DNA of 11,351 nt from Oscillospiraceae bacterium (GTDB lineage Bacteria > Bacillota > Clostridia > UBA1381), in contig SVKH01000042.1 of assembly GCA_015068545.1 (NCBI GenBank), positions 1-11,351 on the forward strand, in the 5' to 3' direction. Numbering within the stretch: position 1 is the first letter of the stretch; every line of letters starts with the position of its first letter. This document shows, piece by piece, positions 7,297 to 11,351 of the stretch. The position numbers were made by a program, and so were the translations under genes. The notes under the pieces are model-generated. The model saw only the letters and a program-made list of their open reading frames with translations. It had not been told where the DNA came from and did no database searches.

Positions 7297-7397
7297 GGGA
7301 ATGTTGAATTTTTGATAATAGTTTATAGGTTTATATAAAATTACTTCATATATTCAGCATCCCCGATTTATATTACAAATTTAATTTACAGGGGGTG
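7297..7397 (+). promoter_or_regulatory. Structured rny leader with two mutually exclusive helices (candidate translational switch)
   Basis: Helix A: GGGAATGTTGAAT (7297-7309) pairs with ATTCAGCATCCCC (7352-7364) over 13 positions with one A-C mismatch (7300/7361) and one G-T pair (7304/7357). It encloses a 42-nt loop with an inner hairpin, TTTATA (7322-7327) with TATAAA (7334-7339). Helix B: CATCCCC (7358-7364) pairs with GGGGGTG (7391-7397) over 7 bp with one G-T pair, covering the Shine-Dalgarno and the GTG codon. Both helices use 7358-7364, so only one can form. Helix A leaves the ribosome binding site free and helix B hides it. There is no T-run after helix A, so control would be of translation, not termination. 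I recognise no known riboswitch class. This is inference from base pairing only. Confidence 0.45.
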
Positions 7398-8960
7398 GAC
7401 AAGATAGATACATTAGAAATCGTACTTATAGTCGCTGCAGTTCTTTTTGCAGCTTTAAATGCAGTCTCTTTCAAGGCAGGCATATCATACCGAAAGAAGA
7501 TTGCCGAAGCAGAGCTTGGTTCTGCCGAAGAAAAAGCAAAGAAAATTGTAGACGATGCTCAAAAAACTGCTAAGGCAAAGGCCCGTGAGGTTATGCTGGA
7601 AGCGAAAGAGGAAAATCATAAGTTACGCGCGGTTTTAGACGCAGAAATTAAGGACCGCAGACGCGAATTATCTATTCAGGAAAACAGAGTTAACCAAAAA
7701 GAAGAGAATCTTGATAAAAAGAGTGAAGCATTAGAAAAAAAGGATCACACTTTGAATCAAAAATTAAAGGATTGCGAAGCCAAGAGTGCCGAGCTTGATG
7801 AATTAAAGCAAAAGCAGGTTGAGGAGCTTGAGAAAATATCAGGACTTTCCCGACAAGAGGCTAAAGAAATCCTAATCAGCGGCATTGAACAAGAAGCAAG
7901 ACATGAAGCTGCTGTAATGGTTAAAGAAATTGAACAAGAAGCAAAAGAAACTGCCGAGAAAAAGGCAAAGAACATCGTTGCTAACTCTATTCAGAAAGTG
8001 GCAGCAGACCACGTTGCAGAGACAACTGTTTCGGTTGTTGCCCTGCCATCAGACGAAATGAAGGGACGTATCATCGGTCGAGAAGGCCGTAATATCCGTA
8101 CCCTGGAAACACTTACCGGCGTAGACCTAATTATAGACGATACACCAGAAGCTGTTATACTATCCAGCTTCGACCCTATCCGCAGGGAGATTGCGCGTAT
8201 ATCACTTGAAAAGCTTATTACAGACGGACGTATCCATCCGGCTCGTATAGAAGAAGTGGTAGAAAAATCACGCAAGGAAGTGGAAGATACCATCAAGCAG
8301 GAAGGCGAAAACGCTATGTTTGAAACAGGCGTTCACGGACTTCACCCTGAGCTTGTTAAGCTTATTGGACGCCTGCGTTATAGAACAAGTTATGGTCAAA
8401 ATGTTTTAAGACACTCTATCGAGGTTTCTCACCTTGCCGGTATAATGGCAGGAGAGCTTGGCGTTGACGTTACCATAGCAAAAAGAGCCGGTCTTCTACA
8501 CGACATAGGAAAGGCTGTGGACCACGAAATCGAAGGTTCTCACGTTACTATCGGTGCAGATATTGCCAAGAAGTATAAAGAAAATAAAGAAGTTATTCAC
8601 GCTATTATGGCCCATCATGGTGACGTTGATGCTGAAACTCTTGTTGCGCAGCTTGTTCAGGCTGCCGACGCTATCAGTGCAGCTCGTCCGGGAGCAAGAC
8701 GTGAAAACATCGAAACGTACATTAAGAGACTGCAAAAGCTGGAAGAGATCGCCAATAATTTCAAGGGTGTAGAAAATTCATATGCAATTCAGGCAGGACG
8801 CGAAATCAGAATTATGATCCAGCCTGACGTTATCAATGACGAAAGCATGATTTTGGTTGCTAAGGATATTGTTAAAAAGATTGAATCTGAACTTGAGTAT
8901 CCGGGACAAATCAAGGTCAGCCTTATCAGAGAAACTCGCGCAGTTGATTTCGCAAAATGA
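7395..8960 (+). CDS. rny: Ribonuclease Y (membrane-anchored endoribonuclease)
   Basis: This 521-aa endoribonuclease starts decay and processing of many mRNAs in Firmicutes while tethered to the inner face of the membrane. Domains: one N-terminal TM helix (~8-29), a long charged coiled coil (~35-205), a KH RNA-binding domain (~212-280, with GRIIGREGRNIR at 224-235) and an HD hydrolase domain (~335-430, with RHSIEVSHL, the H369-D370 pair in LLHDIGKA, and AHHGD at 406-410). A conserved C-terminal region (GREIRIMIQP) follows. Length and architecture are standard. The start is uncertain. The GTG at 7395 overlaps the Shine-Dalgarno-like AGGGGGTG (7390-7397), leaving no spacing, while the next in-frame near-cognate codon, ATA at 7404, has ideal 8-nt spacing but is a very rare initiator. 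The whole TM helix is kept with either. Its own promoter and structured leader lie upstream, a terminator follows, and the ymdB-type gene comes next. Confidence 0.95.
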   Translation: MDKIDTLEIVLIVAAVLFAALNAVSFKAGISYRKKIAEAELGSAEEKAKKIVDDAQKTAKAKAREVMLEAKEENHKLRAVLDAEIKDRRRELSIQENRVNQKEENLDKKSEALEKKDHTLNQKLKDCEAKSAELDELKQKQVEELEKISGLSRQEAKEILISGIEQEARHEAAVMVKEIEQEAKETAEKKAKNIVANSIQKVAADHVAETTVSVVALPSDEMKGRIIGREGRNIRTLETLTGVDLIIDDTPEAVILSSFDPIRREIARISLEKLITDGRIHPARIEEVVEKSRKEVEDTIKQEGENAMFETGVHGLHPELVKLIGRLRYRTSYGQNVLRHSIEVSHLAGIMAGELGVDVTIAKRAGLLHDIGKAVDHEIEGSHVTIGADIAKKYKENKEVIHAIMAHHGDVDAETLVAQLVQAADAISAARPGARRENIETYIKRLQKLEEIANNFKGVENSYAIQAGREIRIMIQPDVINDESMILVAKDIVKKIESELEYPGQIKVSLIRETRAVDFAK

Positions 8961-8962
8961 TG

Positions 8963-9001
8963 AAAAAAAGAGGAGATGTAAAGATGCATCTCCTTTTTTA
9001 A
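8963..9001 (+). terminator. Intrinsic terminator after rny
   Basis: GGAGATG (8972-8978) pairs with CATCTCC (8987-8993), extended outward by A/T pairs and one G-T pair to about 13 bp, with an 8-nt loop. The descending arm runs into TTTTTT (8994-8999). It begins 2 nt after the rny stop codon and should strongly reduce read-through into the phosphodiesterase gene. Confidence 0.85.
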
Positions 9002-9082
9002 GGGCTTTTAAAAATCGTTTGGAATGGTTTTATTTCCTTCAGGACTTTGAATCTATATAGTGTGTAAGAAAGGTTTTGACTT

Positions 9083-9859
9083 ATGAAGATTCTTGTAATC
9101 GGAGATATTTTTGGAAGAGTCGGCAGAGATGCTGTCTTTTCCTATATGGATAAGCATTATGACGAATTTGATCTGGTTATCGCCAATGGCGAAAATGCCG
9201 CCCACGGCAGAGGTATGACAAGGTCCGTTTACGGTGAACTAAAAAAGGCGGGTATTGACGGATTTACTATGGGCAATCACACATGGGGATGCCCTGATAT
9301 TATTCCTCTTATGAAATACAGCGATGATCTGGTGCGTCCGGTGAATTTTGAAGGAGATGTCCCCGGTAGCGGCAGCATGATTCTTACTGCAAAAAACGGC
9401 AAAAAAGTAGGTGTCATAAACGCTATCGGCAGAACATATATGCAGGCTGTTGCGTCCTCACCATTTTTTGCCTGTGATGCCGAAATTGAAAAACTAAAAA
9501 CCAAAACCGACATTATTATTGTGGACTTCCATGCAGAAGCAACCAGCGAAAAAATTGCCTTTGGCTACTACCTGGACGGAAGAGTTACAGCTGTCCTTGG
9601 AACCCACACTCATGTGCAGACAGCGGATAATAAGATTCTGCCAAAGGGCACAGCATATATTTCCGACCTTGGAATGACAGGCCCTGCAATATCTGTACTG
9701 GGGCTTGATAAACAGACTATAATAAGCAGATTCTCGGATGGTATGCCACAGAAATTTGAGGTGGCAAGCGGAAAAGGACAGTTTTGCGGATGTGTTATCG
9801 AAATTGATGACGATACCAATTCCGTTATATCTATCCAGCGTGTGTATGATGAATTTTAA
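9083..9859 (+). CDS. ymdB: YmdB-type metallophosphoesterase (2',3'-cyclic nucleotide phosphodiesterase)
   Basis: The 258-aa cytoplasmic protein belongs to the calcineurin-like family of Bacillus subtilis YmdB (TIGR00282-type), a 2',3'-cyclic nucleotide phosphodiesterase that affects biofilm and motility decisions. Metal-site motifs are in family order: GDIFGRVGR (7-15, D8), NGENAAHGRG (35-44, E37 and N38), MGNHTWG (63-69, N65 and H66), DFHAEATSEK (148-157, H150) and GTHTHVQTAD (173-182, H175 and H177). No signal peptide is visible. ATG has AAAGG (9069-9073) 9 nt upstream. The rny-ymdB neighbourhood is conserved in Firmicutes, which supports the assignment, though here a terminator lies between the two. 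A promoter of its own is not clear. A TATAGT at 9056-9061 has only a poor -35. The MFS gene follows after 30 nt and is probably cotranscribed. Confidence 0.92.
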   Translation: MKILVIGDIFGRVGRDAVFSYMDKHYDEFDLVIANGENAAHGRGMTRSVYGELKKAGIDGFTMGNHTWGCPDIIPLMKYSDDLVRPVNFEGDVPGSGSMILTAKNGKKVGVINAIGRTYMQAVASSPFFACDAEIEKLKTKTDIIIVDFHAEATSEKIAFGYYLDGRVTAVLGTHTHVQTADNKILPKGTAYISDLGMTGPAISVLGLDKQTIISRFSDGMPQKFEVASGKGQFCGCVIEIDDDTNSVISIQRVYDEF

Positions 9860-9889
9860 ATGTAAAACTATCATGAGGTACAAAAGACT

Positions 9890-11134
9890 ATGAAAGAACC
9901 AAATTACAAATTGACAAAGCTTGCGTGTTACTTCACCTATATTGCTATGGCACCGGTATTTAGCCTACCACCTATTCTGTTTGCCACATTTAAGGATATG
10001 TACGGTATATCATATACTCTGCTTGGTACTCTCGTTGTGGTAAACTTCTGTACACAGCTTGGTATAGATTTGATTTTTAGCTTTTGGGGTAAATACTTTA
10101 ACATCCATCGCACAATAAGGGTTATGCCTCTTTTTACATCCTGCGGTATGTTAGTCTTTTCTCTGGTACCGCTTTTCTTTCCGCAATATGCCTATGCAGC
10201 CTTTGTGGTTGGCACATTCATTTTCTCCATTGCGGCAGGATTGGGGGAGGTTTTGGTAAGCCCTACAATTGCGGCAATTCCTTCCGATAACCCCGACAGG
10301 GATATGAGTGCTCTCCATTCAATTTATGGCTATGGTGTTGTGGGCACGGTGGCTTTGAGTACACTATATCTTAAATTTGTGGGCAATACCACATGGATGT
10401 ATTTAATGCTTTTATGGTCAGTTTTGCCTATTATATCTGCAGTGTTTTTGAAAATAGTACCTCTTCCGGATATGGAATTTGGTCATGATGGGGAAGGTTC
10501 AAAACAGTTCAAGCACCAAGGCAAAACAATCGCACTGTGCTTTATGTGTATCTTCTTAGGTTCGTGTACCGAAAATACTATGTGTACATGGGTTTCGGTT
10601 TATATGGAAAATGCTCTTAAGATGCCAAAGGTTTGGGGAGATATTCTTGGTATGTGTATGTTTGCCGGACTTTTGGCTATCACAAGAACTGCATATGCGA
10701 AGTATGGCAGAAATATATTAAAAACTTTGCAAATCAGTATGCTTGTATCCATATTCCTGTATATAATTGCCGGACTTTCTAAAAACGCAGTATCTTCACT
10801 CCTCGCCTGTGCTTTACTTGGGGTATCCTCTGCTATGCTGTGGCCGGGAACTTTGATTTTGATGGAAGAAAAACTACCGGGTATTGGCGTGGCGGCTTAT
10901 GCACTAATGGCAGCAGGGGGAGATTTAGGAGCTTCCGTTTGCCCGCAGCTTGTGGGTATTATTATCGACAAGGTTTCTATATCTCAATGGGCGAGCGACT
11001 TTGGAAATGCGGTAGCTCTGGCTCCTGAGCAAATCGGCTTTAAGACTGCTATGATAATGACAGCAGTTTTCCCTATACTTGGACTCTTGCTTCTTTCATA
11101 TATGAGAAAATTTTTCAAAAAGAATTCTATGTGA
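9890..11134 (+). CDS. Major facilitator superfamily (MFS) transporter
   Basis: This 414-aa membrane protein has about 12 hydrophobic segments. The first six lie roughly at 9-33, 42-64, 78-97, 101-126, 142-162 and 168-190. A hydrophilic central loop (~192-212, MEFGHDGEGSKQFKHQGK) splits the two halves and a second six-helix block runs to ~404, ending in a basic cytoplasmic tail (RKFFKKNSM). The motif LHSIYGYGVVG (142-152) at helix 5 resembles sugar/drug MFS permeases of the FucP-like type, and RTAYAKYGR (266-274) sits where a cytoplasmic loop is expected. Substrate is not predictable: a sugar or small metabolite is possible, efflux is not excluded. The ribosome binding site is a weak GAGGT (9875-9879), 10 nt before ATG. 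It follows the ymdB-type gene by 30 nt without a promoter, so the two probably form an operon ended by the hairpin at 11136. Confidence 0.85.
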   Translation: MKEPNYKLTKLACYFTYIAMAPVFSLPPILFATFKDMYGISYTLLGTLVVVNFCTQLGIDLIFSFWGKYFNIHRTIRVMPLFTSCGMLVFSLVPLFFPQYAYAAFVVGTFIFSIAAGLGEVLVSPTIAAIPSDNPDRDMSALHSIYGYGVVGTVALSTLYLKFVGNTTWMYLMLLWSVLPIISAVFLKIVPLPDMEFGHDGEGSKQFKHQGKTIALCFMCIFLGSCTENTMCTWVSVYMENALKMPKVWGDILGMCMFAGLLAITRTAYAKYGRNILKTLQISMLVSIFLYIIAGLSKNAVSSLLACALLGVSSAMLWPGTLILMEEKLPGIGVAAYALMAAGGDLGASVCPQLVGIIIDKVSISQWASDFGNAVALAPEQIGFKTAMIMTAVFPILGLLLLSYMRKFFKKNSM

Positions 11135-11135
11135 C

Positions 11136-11171
11136 AAAAAGTCGGTTATGTATTGCCATAACCGGTTTTTT
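11136..11171 (+). terminator. Intrinsic terminator after the MFS gene
   Basis: CGGTTATG (11143-11150) pairs with CATAACCG (11157-11164), extended by two G-T pairs and an A-run/T-run (AAAAA at 11136-11140, TTTTTT at 11166-11171), with loop TATTGC. It starts immediately after the stop codon and closes the ymdB-MFS unit. Confidence 0.88.
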
Positions 11172-11351
11172 ACTTTATTAGGAAACTGCGTTCCCAAAAA
11201 GCAAAAAATAATTATATTGCCGTACAACTTTTTTGAAAAGTTTTATCTTTTCAAAAATGCACATGGCATAAGAAAAGCAAAATTGCTTCGACCTTCCGCC
11301 GAAGGCGGTGCAGCGAAGCTGCTTTTCTTACTTTATAGGGAACTACGTTCC
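11172..11351. repeat. Compound palindromic intergenic repeat bounded by ~22-bp direct repeats, cut by window end
   Basis: ACTTTATTAGGAAACTGCG (11172-11190, then TTCCC) recurs as ACTTTATAGGGAACTACG (11330-11347, then TTCC) with a period of 158 bp. Each copy contains its own inverted repeat, GGAAC-TAC-GTTCC in the right one. Between them are two hairpins. One is TTTTTGAAAAG (11230-11240) with CTTTTCAAAAA (11247-11257), a perfect 11 bp. The other has TAAGAAAAGCA (11269-11279) with TGCTTTTCTTA (11320-11330) outside and GCTTCG/CGAAGC plus CCGCC/GGCGG inside. The GC-rich core differs from the AT-rich surroundings. It looks like a MITE- or REP-like intergenic element. No coding frame is evident. Confidence 0.55.

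Noticed and set aside
7991..8296. 101-codon minus-strand frame rich in Ser inside rny
   Set aside because: Ser/Arg-rich translation is the usual antisense image of a charged coding region; rny is unambiguous in the other strand.
8984..9001. Tiny frame ATG CAT CTC CTT TTT TAA preceded by AGGAG, after rny
   Set aside because: The AGGAG and the codons are the two arms of the rny terminator hairpin; a five-codon peptide there is most likely coincidence.
9033..9061. Candidate ymdB promoter (TTTCCT, 17 bp, TATAGT)
   Set aside because: Only the -10 is acceptable; the -35 matches 3 of 6 positions, which is expected by chance in AT-rich sequence.
1..11351. A novel defence, mobile or biosynthetic system in the protein-coding genes
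   Set aside because: All seven coding regions fall into well-known metabolic, RNA-turnover or transport families; no transposase, integrase, toxin-antitoxin pair, reverse transcriptase or unknown large protein is present.

Overview
The window is about 11.35 kb of AT-rich bacterial chromosome, most likely from an anaerobic, low-to-moderate GC Firmicute of class Clostridia (Ruminococcaceae/Lachnospiraceae-like). The grounds are the paired ADP-glucose pyrophosphorylase subunits GlgC and GlgD, RNase Y followed by a YmdB-type phosphodiesterase, strong AGGAGG-type ribosome binding sites, SigA-like promoters and short intrinsic terminators. No genus can be named from the sequence alone.

Layout. (1) 1-420: the 3' end of a GH3 beta-glucosidase-type gene whose catalytic domain sits at the C-terminus, closed by a terminator hairpin. 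(2) 455-2429: a near-consensus promoter and a gene for a cytoplasmic GH20 beta-N-acetylhexosaminidase. (3) 2430-2804: a non-coding convergent spacer with three diverged copies of a ~115-bp unit, each carrying a terminator-like hairpin. (4) 2805-7050, minus strand: a tight glycogen operon, glgB-glgC-glgD, with its own promoter at 7081-7109. (5) 7051-7394: a divergent intergenic region with the glgB promoter, the rny promoter and a long rny leader. (6) 7395-8960: rny (RNase Y), then a strong terminator. (7) 9083-11134: ymdB-type phosphodiesterase gene plus an MFS transporter gene, then a terminator. (8) 11172-11351: a compound palindromic repeat element cut by the window end.

Functionally, the two glycoside hydrolases release monosaccharides from beta-glucosides and beta-GlcNAc conjugates, and the glg operon makes ADP-glucose and branches glycogen. 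Glycogen synthase (glgA) and phosphorylase (glgP) are not here and must be elsewhere. RNase Y and the YmdB-like protein belong to the RNA turnover/regulation module seen together in many Firmicutes.

The genes themselves are ordinary. The most interesting signal is the rny 5' leader. A 13-position stem (7297-7309 with 7352-7364) shares its 3' arm with a second possible 7-bp pairing to the Shine-Dalgarno/start region (7358-7364 with 7391-7397), so the two structures exclude each other. This looks like a candidate translational switch controlling RNase Y. Next in interest are the odd rny start region, the degenerate hairpin repeats downstream of the GH20 gene and of glgD, and the palindromic repeat at the right edge. 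No CRISPR array, tRNA, rRNA, IS transposase or defence system was found.
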